Shown piece by piece: positions 1 to 10,556 of a stretch of 64,000 nt of DNA (the first letter of the stretch is position 1; every line of letters starts with the position of its first letter). Source of the DNA: Marisa cornuarietis (taxonomy: Eukaryota > Mollusca > Gastropoda > Architaenioglossa > Ampullariidae); the NCBI GenBank assembly GCA_004794655.1, contig SMMW01000186.1, positions 186,001 to 250,000 on the forward strand. The letters are read 5' to 3'. The notes under the pieces were generated by a model, which searched no databases, was not told the DNA's origin, and saw nothing but the letters and a program-made list of their open reading frames with translations. Position numbers and translations under genes: made by a program.

Positions 1-87
1 TCTTGCTAAGTATATAGCATAAAACCTCATATTACTGCGTTATTAAACAATAACAGATGTACATGAAAGCGGTCTTTAGCAGCTTAC

Positions 88-354
88 AGTTCAGTTCAAC
101 TGTGTGATTTGCTGCTCTTGTCACTTGTGATAATGGGTTGTTTACAGTGCACTGTACAAAATAGCTGATGTTACTTGGAGACAGTCGAGCAGAGCAAATA
201 CGTGACCTGGAGTCACCACTGGGGCAGCCGGTCCAGGTGTAGTTTACAAATGGGCTGACAACTGAATTCTGACATGTTAAACTGATATTCTGAACTTGTG
301 ATGGATTGATGTCAAATATATTTGGTCCAGTAATGTTGACTTCATCTGGGCCAT
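88..354 (-). CDS. Exon 6: Ig-like domain (partial gene, continues off window)
   Basis: The exon is 267 nt, phase 1 to 1. The acceptor is a T-rich tract ending TTACCAG and the donor reads AACT|GTAAGC. Translation starts with a split Tyr codon followed by GPDEVNITGPN. It shows the classic Ig spacing: Cys in the B-strand position (ISLTCQN), Trp in NYTWTGC, and a late Cys in FVQCTVNN. Five N-X-S/T sequons are visible (NIT, NIS, NYT, NIS, NHT), so heavy extracellular glycosylation is expected. An opening like GPD followed by a compact Ig domain is what I remember from mollusc Ig receptors; a profile search would settle it. The next exon lies outside the window. Confidence 0.8.
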
Positions 355-1685
355 CTGGTAACAAAAATAAAAATAATCATAGTGATGTTTGTTCGCACAT
401 ACAATAGAACAAGTAAACCCATGGCGTTTCCAAAAAAAATACATGTTCACAAACAACTCTGATTAAATAAGCAGTCGTCCCTACATTAAACAGAAATTGT
501 CAAAACAAATAAAATACTCATTAACCTCTATCCAAGTGATCAGTCATCCATACAGTCAACCATAAACAGAAATGTCGCTATTGAGGTTGATATACCAATT
601 GGAAAAGATGGGGTTTTAAATACTTTATGAAGTGCTCTTCTGTATCAGAAAAGTAAGATTTTGCAGATAACAGGACCAAAACAGAGAAAGAGTGTTATTT
701 CCTTTTTCAGTCTGGCAGATGACATGGAAAAAATGGCAGCAATTTTACAATATTTTCTTGCAGGATAGGAAGCCAGTGTAGCTTTTCAAATACCAATGTA
801 GCTCTTCACCTTTCTTGGGTGCACCAATGATGAGTCTAGTGTTTTGGGTGGATATAAACTGGAATCACATCAAGAAATGAGTTCCCTAATTTAAGTAGGA
901 TAAAGCTAGAGAAGTAACGATAACTTAAAAACATAAAAAAGGAAATAGTTATGGAAAGTATTGATCTCACATAGTTCATTGCATTGACGCTCAAAAACTT
1001 TATTGACATAGATTTCAAAATGTATGTATTTCAGACTCAGAGGAGATTTCCCACTTTCCACAATGGCATACATGGTGTAGAACAAGTATTTTAGTAATAA
1101 TAATCGTTGTGTTAAAAATTTGACTTGAGGTGGTTGTGTGTCTTTCCTCAACACAAAATATTCCTTTGCGAGAATATGTTTTGCTTGATAAGCCTTAGTG
1201 AAGAGGAGTACATGCCAGAAGTCATTTCAAAGGAGCTGATATTCAGTGAGGGGGTGGGGGTACATTTTACAGGTTTAAAACATAGGAAGCAGTTGATATA
1301 ATATAGTGTCATAACATCTTGCAAATCCAGAAAAAAATAGCACAGAATGGAGAAAAGGGTGAGAGTTATGCTAAGAGGCAACTTCAGTTGCTTCCTCTCT
1401 CAAAGTGAAAAAACTATTCAACAATAAAGTTTATAAAACTTTGCAGTGTCTGTGTACCCTACGATGATTAAAAGGTAACAAAATTCTTTTGTTCCACCCA
1501 TGCCCTTCCACCATCTACCCATGCCACATAGTCTTAAACCATACTGAGCCATGTACAATCAAAGATATATGTCCAAAAGGTCTAAAAAAGTTTATTCATA
1601 ATAATCAGGTGGCATTTAGAACAGATTTGAATTTTTTGGGCTGAATAAACTAGTGGCAGACTCTGCGTCTTGTAGAAGTTGGCTG
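355..1685. other. Intron 5, unannotated part
   Basis: AT-rich intronic sequence. Only short unsupported ORFs are seen, with no recognisable repeat or gene. Confidence 0.5.
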
Positions 1686-1689
1686 TCCT

Positions 1690-1880
1690 CTCCTTAATTA
1701 TCGGGCAGTCTGGTGGTGCAATCGTTAGCGCCTATCACCATTTCAGTATGAGTTGGTTGTCCTGGGTTCAGCTCTCATCTTGGGCACACTGTTCTTTCTC
1801 TGCATGTGGCCTCTGTTTACAGAGCTGGCGGCCTTGTCGTGATATAGCCTTAGTTGCTGGTTTGGAGAAAAACACCATTT
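1690..1880 (+). mobile_element. tRNA-derived SINE-like element
   Basis: A tRNA-like head has a box A-like stretch (TGGTGCAATCGTTAGCGCC) and, about 45 bp later, a box B-like stretch (GGGTTCAGCTCTC), as in RNA polymerase III promoters of tRNA-derived SINEs. The 3' part, CGTGATATAGCCTTAGTTGC, closely matches the complement of the I-type LINE 3' tail found many times elsewhere in this window. That is the expected arrangement when a SINE borrows a partner LINE's tail for reverse transcription. The element is diverged, and no target duplication was found. Confidence 0.6.
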
Positions 1881-2085
1881 CTCCCCTCCTTCTCCTTAAT
1901 TATAGTTCTTTAAAGGTTTATGTCCTGTCTATGCCAGCATGGACAGGTTTGGTGTGCACATGGGCTTCATAAGGTTAATCAGCAACTTTGAATTAGTGCC
2001 CCATTTGTTTCCACTAACTGCCCTCATTAGATTTAGTCTTTTTTTTAGCAGATTTAGTAATATTGTCTATATATATACAAATACT

Positions 2086-2440
2086 TCATTTGAGTTGAAG
2101 ACATGCACACCGTAGGAATAAGATTTCTTCGTTTTACTGAAAGTCCAAGACTTGCTTGTAATGTATAAGTGACTGAATAACAATCGATTTTGAAATGTTT
2201 TGAGCAAATTCTTGAGTACGGTGTGGGGACGAAAATCGAACGTCACGTTTGAACAAAGCAGAGACCTCTCTATATACACATCTCTGACCACAGTTAATCC
2301 ACTGCTATTTGCTGCCATTATCTTTAGGATTTCCTTCATGAGTATAAACTAGCTCCGAGTGTCGAAGAGAACATTCAGCAACAGCACAATGTGTCCTGGT
2401 CAGTTTACTTTTACCAGGGATTGCATCTTTTCTCTTTGAC
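2086..2440 (-). pseudogene. THAP zinc-finger remnant, copy 1 (transposon-derived)
   Basis: Read on the minus strand in pieces, this shows an N-terminal CAVAEC followed by a region resembling GNPKDNGSK..QWIN, then ICSKHF. These are the C-x(2-4)-C, Trp and C-x2-H elements of a THAP domain. An in-frame stop and a frameshift break it. A clearly related copy in the same orientation lies at 63676-64000. THAP domains are DNA-binding modules of P-element-like and other transposases as well as of host factors. The degeneration and repetition favour a transposon origin. It sits inside intron 5. Confidence 0.6.
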
Positions 2441-2673
2441 TTCAGTTAATGCAGACGGCGCTAATTTTAGAAATACTTCCGTTTCCTCACTTTCTGTTTT
2501 CTTGACAAATCCAGATATGCTTTTTAAGAGAAAAATCTTAATATAAAATCTTTCATGTTTCTTTGTCATAAAATACCACCGGAATATGTTTTTGTGATAC
2601 TTTGTGCTCAGTTTCCAACGATGTTTGCTAAGCAATCGGGTTTGGCTTTAAGCGCACAAATTTATGGTCTTAC

Positions 2674-2970
2674 ATGCAACACGAAGAGTGAAGGTGGTGC
2701 TCATATCGACAGTTTCTTGCGTAGCCCAGTCCAGTATGCATTTGACAGGAGTTCCATCATCTGTTCTGTTCAAGTTCCTTTTCTCAAAGCTTATGTACTT
2801 GTCACCAAAATTACTTGCATTTAGCCTCTGACCACCATAATATCCAATCAGACGTCCTCCAGGTTTACCAAGGTCTAAAGCTGTACAGGTACAAGACAGG
2901 TCACCTTTCTCCCTCACGTATGGAAACATGGACATAGTGCAGTTAATGCTGGGTGGTTGAAGAGGCCTTG
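2674..2970 (-). CDS. Exon 5: Ig-like domain
   Basis: The exon is 297 nt, phase 1 to 1. The acceptor is TTTGTTTCTAG and the donor is GCAT|GTAAGA. With the first base supplied by exon 4, translation opens ARPLQPPSINCTMSMFPYV. The domain has a paired-Cys core (DLSCTC and PVKCILDW) with a central GYYGG segment, as in Ig folds of the I/V type. Three sequons (NCT, NAS, NRT) are present. The frame is uninterrupted between its splice sites, in contrast to the broken transposons on both sides. The boundaries are mutually consistent with exons 4 and 6, which makes it a real exon rather than a chance ORF. Confidence 0.82.
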
Positions 2971-3127
2971 CTAGAAACAAAAAATAAGATACAAAATATT
3001 AAAGAATAAAAATAAAGGACATGGTAAAACTAGCTGATACTGACGTCCAAAATTAAATTTCTTCAAATGTTTTAGGATCCTTACACTAACGATAGAAGTG
3101 CCAAAGAGCAAATATCCATATTACTAC

Positions 3128-4185
3128 AATATTTATTTATTTATTTATTTATTAAAGCAGATTTATAGAGCGCAATTTTCAACCCCAGAGTCGACTCAAT
3201 GCACCTTCCAAAACAAAACAAAAAAACTTTAAAACAGATTGACACAAAAACCATGTTCAAACAAAGACCAAATTTATTAACAAACAATTATACAAAGAAA
3301 CTGCAACAAACAAAAAATACGAGGTAGAAAAAGAAAATACTGCTCACAAACATGAACATAACATCTAAAGGATAACATTGAGAGTCATGGTGTGGCGGAG
3401 TCTACAGCTGTGAGCTAAACTATTCGACGAATGTCAGCAGACACAGTCACAGTGAGTGCAACTCAAGACGATCAGAGCAAGCATGCATGTCCAGTGTCCA
3501 CACGCCGTCGACGAAAACAAGCAGAGAAATGGCAACCCGTGACAGGCGTGCACACAGATTGCTGATAGAGGCGTCGCCTCAACTCAAATGCCGCACAAAA
3601 GTTCACAAGACATCAGAAGCTTTCAGTCCACACTACTGATACACGTTGATCAAGAATCCAAAATGTAGCAAAGCGGTTGGGAGATGAGAAATTGTCAAAT
3701 GTGCAGTGATGGAAGTGGAGAAGATAAGATAATATGGCTGTGGAGATCGCTAGTCACCAAAATCCTGCGACGAGTGGCGCGAAGAATTCGTTACAAAGGG
3801 GCTGGCTTTCAATGTGACAACAGAAGGTTTCAACCCACGCTGCTGGTGCACGTTGATCTAGAAGCCAAAATGTAGCGAAGTGATTCGGAGATGAGAAATT
3901 GTCAAATTTGCAGTGATCAAAGTGAATAAAACATGACTGTAAAGATCTCTAGTCAACAAAATCATGTGACGAATGGTGCAAGAAACCGTCAAGAACAGGC
4001 TGGCTTTCGATGGGGACGCAGAAGGCCATAGGTGGAACCAAAAAAGGCCGTAGACAAGCAAATCATTGAAAAAGAAAGACGAAGAAGCATGTGTCCAATA
4101 ATAAGTACGAAACTCACAGCAAGTCATCGAAGACAACAAATTCAGTGAGCTAGTCCCCTCCAGCCGGTTGAGCGAAGGGACGTTA
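3128..4185 (-). repeat. Non-autonomous LINE-like repeat, copy 1 (AAAT-tailed)
   Basis: On the minus strand the unit starts near CGTCCCTTCGCTCAACCGG (about 4160-4185) and ends with a TATAGAGCGCAATT-type 3' region followed by a run of ATTT repeats (3128-3152). A related unit at 33047-33840 has the same 5' start and a similar TATAGCGC plus simple-repeat tail. No RT ORF is present. The tail resembles the 3' ends of L2/CR1-like LINEs in this window, so it may be mobilised by such a LINE. The interior also holds a local tandem duplication. Confidence 0.5.
3641..4060. repeat. Two-copy tandem repeat, period about 207 bp
   Basis: The stretch starting ACACGTTGATCAAGAATCC at 3641 recurs at 3848 as GCACGTTGATCTAGAAGCC and stays alignable (GAGATGAGAAATTGTCAAAT in both). 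This gives two diverged tandem units. Confidence 0.75.
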
Positions 4186-4439
4186 TCATTTCAACTATTA
4201 TGTGGAAGTATGATCACATTTTTCTATGCTAACTTGATTAGGAGAACACATTCAAAATGAGATATATTGACCAGGAAATGATGTATACAGCAAACATGTA
4301 TAACAATTGTGATTATTCTTGCTACCCTACTTATACCCTACCTAACCCCACCAAACTGCAATAGACAAATGTGACACTAAAAATCATGCAATGTATGTAA
4401 ATGAAAAAAAAAGAAAAAAGAGAGAAAAGCGCCACACCC

Positions 4440-5510
4440 AGCACTTTTTATTTGGTTCTGGCGGGCTCTAATAATGAAAAACCCAGATGATCAATATGGT
4501 CAATAATTTTAAGATAAGACTCTCGAGCAGAGCCATAGTCTGTCTCTTGGATCGGACCAAAGCACAGTACAGATGAATTAAGACTGCAGTCCCCCCCACC
4601 CTCCCAGATTACATGGCAAACTACCCGAAAAATATACAAGGCTTTCTGGCATGAAAGGCGTAGTGATATGATATGGGAAAGGAAGGATAGTCTTGCAGTT
4701 TACACAAGTGAATGCATACTGACTTTATGGGAGAGAATTTGAAGCCGTTTTCTGTTACCCACGTTTGTACACCATTAACATACAGCTGAAGACGGCAGGG
4801 ATCTGCCTCGGATACACAGAACAAAGTTGTCAACATATAACTAGGCTTCCAAACCTGGACACACAGACTTTAAGACTGAATCTGTTTTAATGTTGAAGAA
4901 AGTGACAATGACAATGACCAGCTTTATTTGTCCCAGTGGGCAATTGGAATATGGGAATGTGCTCTAATCACAAAAGTAAAAGTTAGAAATAAAGTAAGAA
5001 ATAAAGTTCGTTGCGAGGTGCAGCAGTGACAGCAGAAAGTAGATGAAAGTATGCTGCCCTGAAGGACACGCATTTCCTGTTCCGGAGGATCAGACCCAAC
5101 AGACACAAGACAGACAGCAAGAGGCGGTGGGAAAGAAAGTTTTTTGATAAAGAGCTGCATACCGCCCCAGAAGCCAAGGACATGAAGGTCCAGAGGAATG
5201 CCTTACTTCCATGTAGGGTCGTACGTTTTCTCAAAATAAAAAAACACCCCTAGGACATGCGCTTTGCAGACAGAGGCATCCCTTATGAATGTTTCAAAGT
5301 AGACAAGGGGGTCCAGGGTGATATGAAATTGTCTGATGCCATACTGCAGGTCGGAAAGAAGACTCTATTTTAGATTCCATGTGAGGCAGGCATTCACCAT
5401 TCTAAAGTTTTGAACATACAATAAGTGAAAGCGATAGGACTTTGGATCAGACGGATCCTTTCTAGGTTTTGGGATAGGCACCACGACTGCCTTTCTCCAT
5501 GAGGGTGATT
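4440..5510 (-). mobile_element. I-type LINE fragment (RT region), degenerate
   Basis: Minus-strand pieces match the RT and post-RT segments of the better LINE copies at 14100-19616 and 44688-49007. Examples are YGSARESYLKI near 4500-4545, the region around 4720-4800, and GCACCACGACTGCCT near 5480. It is full of stops and frameshifts and is interrupted by a short Rex1-type tail at 4901-5010. It is 5' and 3' truncated, and the orientation is the same as the host gene. Confidence 0.75.
4901..5010 (-). mobile_element. 5'-truncated Rex1/CR1-type LINE tail
   Basis: The minus strand reads AATTGCCCACTGGGACAAAT then AAAG and a GTCATT simple repeat. This is the same 3' terminal architecture as the Rex1-like LINE ending at 25054 (AATTGCCCTTGGGGATAAAT). 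It is inserted into the older I-type LINE fragment. Confidence 0.65.
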
Positions 5511-6778
5511 TTTTTTTTTGGGGGGGGGGGAGGAAATAAAAGTGTTTCCTCCTAAAGGTTATTTCGGACTGTGGGGAATGGGGATCTGGGGAAATATGGG
5601 GAGTGAGGAAGGGGATTGAAGAGGGTTTGGGAGGATGGTCACTTCTCTGTGATGCCATAGGTGTTTACTGTTGCTGGTGCCCTCTTTTCCAGTTGTTGTC
5701 ACTTGCTTCTGGTGTCTAGGAGGCCTGCCATGTCCACTGTGGTGGTGTACTGAACTGGTTCCCAGATCCCTTGTTGCCATGTTCTAGATTCAGGTACTAT
5801 ATCAGTTTCTACTTCTTAATGACCTTTCATTGGCTTTAGTTTTTTAAATATTATTTTTATCTTGTTAAACCTGGTATTTGTATGGTTTGCTACCTTCTTT
5901 GCAGTTTGTGTATAGCTTTTTATATTGAGCTTATACGTTTACTTTATTCATTGTTACCTGAAATTTTTATTTTGTTTATAGTTCTACTAGTGAATGAGTG
6001 AAAGAACCCCGTATTTTCTATGGAATAGTTTGTTTTAAAGATATTTCAAATTATATGGTTTTGCTAGGTCAGATGTCATATTAATTCATCATTGGCAAAG
6101 TTTCAGTTTTTGTTTTGCTTTTTATCGCCTTTTAAGAGGATGTTCTTTGTTTGTTCTGATGTCCACCCCGGTAAGGTCCGGGCAATGAAGGACCCTTCTG
6201 ATTAAACTAAGGAAATGAATGACACCATTTTGGGACAGTCAACACACTGTTTACTGTCCCATCATCACATGGTTTTCTGTAAGGTGCACTAAAGAGAAAG
6301 TTTCTAGTTCAAAAAGGTTTTATGGAAGAAAACTATGATGAAACGTGTAAGACTTTGACTACATACGTTCTTGATAGCCATAGTTAAAAAATGAATAATC
6401 CTAACCACAAACTTGTATAAATGGACTGCTGGCAGACGATGTTTTTCAATTAACTACTAGAACGAGGCTCTGCAAAAAACAGCTTTGTTTTAGCGAACGA
6501 TGGCAATGACAATGTCACCAGAGTCTGCGAAAGTAACAATAAATAAACAGTCAAGAGGTGGTTTATACTGCTGTATGGTAGAATGCCACTGTGCAAGTGT
6601 CAAATGTTTCGGTTTCAGTTTTTTTCGTTTCCGTGGGCTGGTATGTTGAAAGAACAAGATGAGTGGTGAGCGGCTCTCATTCATCCTATAGGCCGTTCAG
6701 ACACAAGTTTCAATCCAATTTACCACGCGAACACTTTAGTGATTTTAGATCTCCATGTTTCTGTGCGTTTCATACTAC
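5511..6778. other. Intron 4, unannotated part
   Basis: Contains a T11-G10 homopolymer pair (about 5509-5530) and AT-rich sequence. I see no supported gene or element. Confidence 0.5.
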
Positions 6779-7134
6779 TCTGTTTCCCAGAAAATAAGAC
6801 ACGTCTTATATTAATTTTTGCTTCCAAAGATGCGTTAGTTCTTATTTTCAGGGAATGTCTTATTTTTTCATGAAGAAGAATTCACATGTATTGTTGATAA
6901 AAAAATGAACATTATATACTGTACAGTAGCTGTCATCATAAGCCAACTCTGCAACGGACGGTGAAGGTAGGGGACAACGGCGGCGGGCTAAAAATAATCA
7001 CAGCTGCATGCCCTGGTGTTCTGTTCGGCGGACATGCTCCCAAACAAAAACTTTGCTAGGTCTTACTTTCAGGGGAGGCCTTCTACTTAGCAATCCAGCA
7101 AAACCTCTACTAGGTTTTCTTTTCGGGGAAACAC
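6779..7134. mobile_element. Candidate MITE with inverted ends
   Basis: The left end is TGTTTCCCAGAAAATAAGAC. The right end, read on the opposite strand, is TGTTTCCCCGAAAAGAAAAC. Internal copies of the AATAAGAC-like motif recur in both orientations (GGTCTTACTTTCAGGGGAGG, 7060-7080). No coding potential and no clear target duplication were found. Confidence 0.5.
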
Positions 7135-7399
7135 GATATTTATCATTCCATAAGAAAGATTTCAGACTATTGAAGCAAATAATTTTGTATTTTAAATAGG
7201 CAAGGGTCTAGCTAATAGTGCAACAAAGCAATACATTTACGGTAATAATATTGTTGACATCAAAAGTCTCATTAAATTCCATCTTCGCGCTACTCTTCGG
7301 GTCCATGTTTTCCGGAAGTCTGGTGGTCAATTGCCCGCCTAAACCACAGATGCATTTAGGCGTCTATAGCGGTAAACCCCACAGTATGTTCAGAATGTA

Positions 7400-8165
7400 G
7401 TGATATCACGGGATTTCGGATTCAGTATAATATCCTGATATTAGGTCGAGCTTACTGAATACATTGGAACACCTGTCAGCTACTAATTCTTCAGTGAGTG
7501 GCGTAACATGACGTGTTCTCAAAATTGCTTTGGCACCTGGTTTTGGAGCCACAACAATTCTAGAAACCCATTCTTCAGGACCAGAAACTTTCTCTATAAC
7601 ACAATCCTTCTCGGGTCGTTTGAGTTCTTCAGCAATTTTCTTTCTTAAATGGAAAAGTATACTGCTGTGTTTGCAAACAACTAGAGTGAGTCAAAGTTCT
7701 TGAGTTTTCCAATGCCATCGCAGATTCTCGGATACTGAACGAGATCATCTGCCTAATAAACTACGTTGACCCCATTACGCAATATTCCAAGAGCTTCTGC
7801 AGTAGCTTTACCCAACAATGGTAAAGCTGAGTCATGAATGATTAGGAATTCACCATTGAGCAATGGCTACCAGCAATTTGAACAGTAACCGTGACAAACT
7901 GGGGATAAAAAAAATGGTCGGAGATCTGTATAGATGTATTTTCCTATGATGTGATTGAAATTCTAGTCCATTTTTTTGGTTATTTGAAATGATGAGTTGA
8001 TGATGTTGCATGGCGCTCCTGAGTCCAAAATCATGATGCCCGGTTGTTCTTCTATAATTTCTTTTGATAGTGCCATCTTTTGGGTTGACGGAAAAAATAT
8101 AATCTTCTTCATTTGCGCACAAAGCGAGACATGTTCTCCTTTGTGTCTTGACTAATTTGACGAGC
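7400..8165 (-). pseudogene. pol: Gypsy pol remnant: protease and N-terminal RT
   Basis: Around 7990-8050 the minus strand encodes ILDSGAPCNIINSS, an aspartic-protease active site (D-S-G-A). Downstream, at 7440-7600, fragments such as PEEWVSRIVVAPKPGA and FSKLDLISGYY match the fingers and first palm motifs of Ty3/Gypsy RT. The frame changes several times. RNase H and integrase are absent. The DSGA rather than DTGA triad is a normal family variant. Confidence 0.65.
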
Positions 8166-8199
8166 ACTGTAATCTTTTCTGTAACAATGTTATGGTCTC

Positions 8200-8909
8200 T
8201 CTGTTTGCTTGAATTTAACAGACTTATGGAAGCAAAATTACCATTCTTGTGGCATTTGTAGCAGGTTATGTTGCGAGAGCATCTGCATTCTGTAGCGTTG
8301 TGGCCTTTCTTTCCGCATCGTGTGCAGCTCTTTTCATTTTTGGAACATAGTGGTAGATATTTTCCACGTTGGTAGGGAAAGCTTTCGCATTTTCGGTAAT
8401 GGTACTTGATTGTAGTTCGGAAAGTTTCTTAGTGGCTGCTATTTCAATACACTTGGATTGTGTATTATTTCTTTCAGCAAGCAATTTTGTTCTGAGCTGT
8501 GCTGAGAGGTATTTGTCAATAATTTGATCCATTACAAATGAATCTGTATTGCTGCCAAACTAACAGTCTTTAGTAAGTTGTCGGAGACATGTATCATATT
8601 GAGAAATTGATTCCCCTATAGTCTGCTTTGCTTTGTCGGAACAAATGTCTCTGATACGGAAGATCGATAGATGTTCGGAATTAATCGAAGAGCTTTCATT
8701 GCATCTTCATATACTGTCAGTTCGCGATCAAACATGAAAAGTATGTTTTGTGTATCCTCATCAGCACTGTGCAACAATAATTGTCGTAGCTGATATAGAT
8801 CTCGACAACCAGATGCTGCGAGTTCCCATCGCTGATAAGTAGTCGCTGCGTTTCCCAGTGTAGAAAAAGGCTCAATCAGGGTTACTTGTAGAGTGACAAC
8901 TTGTTGCAT
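8200..8909 (-). pseudogene. gag: Gypsy gag remnant with zinc knuckles
   Basis: The start ATG at 8909 lies just after the primer-binding site. The N-terminal part (8616-8909) has the Trp and helix-rich capsid-like pattern of Gypsy gag, for example LIEPFSTLGN and YQRWELAASG. A second frame (8266-8532) carries the capsid C-terminal portion. A third frame near 8240-8330 encodes two knuckles, CTRCGKKGHNATEC and a degenerate CYKCHKNGNF. At least two frameshifts separate them. Confidence 0.65.
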
Positions 8910-8921
8910 TGTTCAGGTATT

Positions 8922-8936
8922 ATCCTCGTCGCCAGT
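8922..8936 (-). other. Primer-binding site of the Gypsy element
   Basis: ACTGGCGACGAGGAT follows the LTR's terminal CA directly and precedes gag, the expected position for a tRNA primer site. The tRNA identity was not assigned. Confidence 0.6.
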
Positions 8937-9086
8937 TGTAGTATTGATACAGTCGGAAGAATTGAGGAAAAAGACTCCCTGGATATTTATTGAAACTATT
9001 GGTTACAGTTCTCTAACTGAAATTTTCTCTATCTTTCTACTTACGTAATTCTTCATCATGAGGATACATATATGTCGTTGTTAACA
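8937..9086 (-). repeat. Candidate 5' LTR (150 bp)
   Basis: Minus strand TGTTAACAACG...CAATACTACA, TG...CA bounded, with an AATAAATA signal inside. The matching 3' LTR is missing. Confidence 0.5.
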
Positions 9087-9506
9087 CGACATCTTATTCA
9101 GTTTTATTCATTCACTACTATATTAACCCTCTAACAGCCGTGAAATTTTTTTGGCGTTAACCACAACTGGGGTCCGTACGGACCCTAATACCATTTTGCC
9201 GTTCATTTTCATAATGAGAATGCACACACTGTGGAAAATGCAATACATATTTTATTAAAATACGAAAATCTTTGTAATTAACATGTACCACAAATTACAA
9301 TGACAAAACATTGTAATGTAACAAAACAATACCAAGAGTTTATATCGCAAGATTTAGTCAGACTTTTCTTCCTAAATCTGGAAAAAAAACTAAGAACATA
9401 TTGTTCTGATTAGGCCTACATTCTGCTATTGTCACAAAAGTCAAGATTATTCAGGCTGAAAAAATCTGTTTACTGCCGAGCACATAAGTCGCATACAAGC
9501 TTTGCA

Positions 9507-10483
9507 TTAACTCCACATGAAAATCTCCCACATCAACCGAAAGTGTCTCTCTAACTTTCTTGTCGTTTGATGTTGGGTTAAAGAAGCAGCGCTATCGCTT
9601 TCTTGGCGATGGATTTGTATTCCGTGCAGCTGTTGAAGGCTGGGAGCGTGATGGAGCTGTTGTATAGTGTGCCCTATTCTTCCCAGAACATTCTTCTTCC
9701 ATAGATTTCCAAAGTCCAACAAGTTCCTCGCACAGTTTCATCAGGAAGATTCGCCGTTTGTGACTTTTGCCGCGTTGCCACTCGGGATTTAGGAAACTCC
9801 AAACAATGTAGGCATTCAAGGCGCTGATATCCACCATGTTGTAGAAGATTATCATAGGCCATCTTCTTGTCTTTCATTTCGTGGTGTAGCGAACCAGTTT
9901 GTCTTGGTCAATGATGTCGACGCCGCCTTTTGTCTTGTTGTAGTTCAAAATCAACTTTTTCTCTACCGTGATGCTGGCAACATCCGGTTGATCATGAGAA
10001 ATTTGCCTTTCTTTGGGCAATTAAAAGCCAGCATCCCATGATCACGATAAGCAAGAAGTGTAGTATTTGTTTGCCTCTTTTTTGTTTCTGTAAAAGCCCG
10101 TGGAATCTCTTTCTGGTTTTATGAATGGTCCCCAGCAAGCTAAGCTTCTTAGCAGGAAGTTTCTCTCCCAGCCCAAAGCTAGTGAAGAAGTTGTCCCTCC
10201 TTAAACTTCTTCCACTATTTTCCAACCCAGAGATCATGTCCAGCACAACTCTTTTAGTCTGGTTCTGTTCTCTTGGTTGATAAGGTCTTCTTCTCTTGTA
10301 TACTTGGCAGCTCAGAACATAATCCGTTGTGCTATCACAGTAGACCCAGATATTTATATAATATTTTCCTGGTTTGCTGGGAATGTATTCTTCCTCATCT
10401 TCATTCACAGAGTCAAGATCGCTACTGTAATCATCGTACAATATGGAAGCAACTTTTGTGGGGGCCACCACTACGCGAGGCAT
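9507..10483 (-). pseudogene. piggyBac transposase, internally deleted
   Basis: The first frame (10483-9992, 163 codons) contains the YIPSKPGKYYINIWVYCDS stretch, NQTKRVVLDM and DNFFTSFGLGEKL. These are recognisable core motifs of piggyBac (DDE_Tnp_1_7) transposases. Other frames continue with FYNMVDISALNAYIVWSFLN (9855-9592), the C-terminal family signature. Typical proteins are about 580 residues. Here an acidic N-terminal leader is fused directly to the core, so roughly 200 residues including the first catalytic Asp region appear deleted, and there are frameshifts near 9990 and 9870. It is non-functional but clearly assignable. Confidence 0.85.
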
Positions 10484-10556
10484 TTTCTCGACTGAAGAAA
10501 GAGGAGAAATGGACAGTAATTCAACACAGAGATGAGAACTGTTAGGTCAGGCACAA

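Larger units (their letters stand above)
7400..9086 (-). mobile_element. Ty3/Gypsy retrotransposon, 3'-truncated, with short 5' LTR
   Basis: In minus-strand order the element has a 150-bp candidate LTR (9086-8937), a primer-binding-site-like sequence, a gag with zinc knuckles, an aspartic protease with a DSGA motif and the start of an RT. The RT stops near 7400 before the catalytic YxDD region, so the 3' half and 3' LTR are missing. Several frameshifts and stops make it defunct. Confidence 0.75.

Noticed and set aside
32..364. A free-standing 110-codon ORF
   Set aside because: Its start Met lies upstream of the AG acceptor at 355-356 and its end reads through the donor. It is an exon of the Ig gene, not an independent gene.
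1690..1770. A functional tRNA gene
   Set aside because: Box A and box B-like motifs are present but no cloverleaf can be drawn, and the LINE-like tail shows a SINE.
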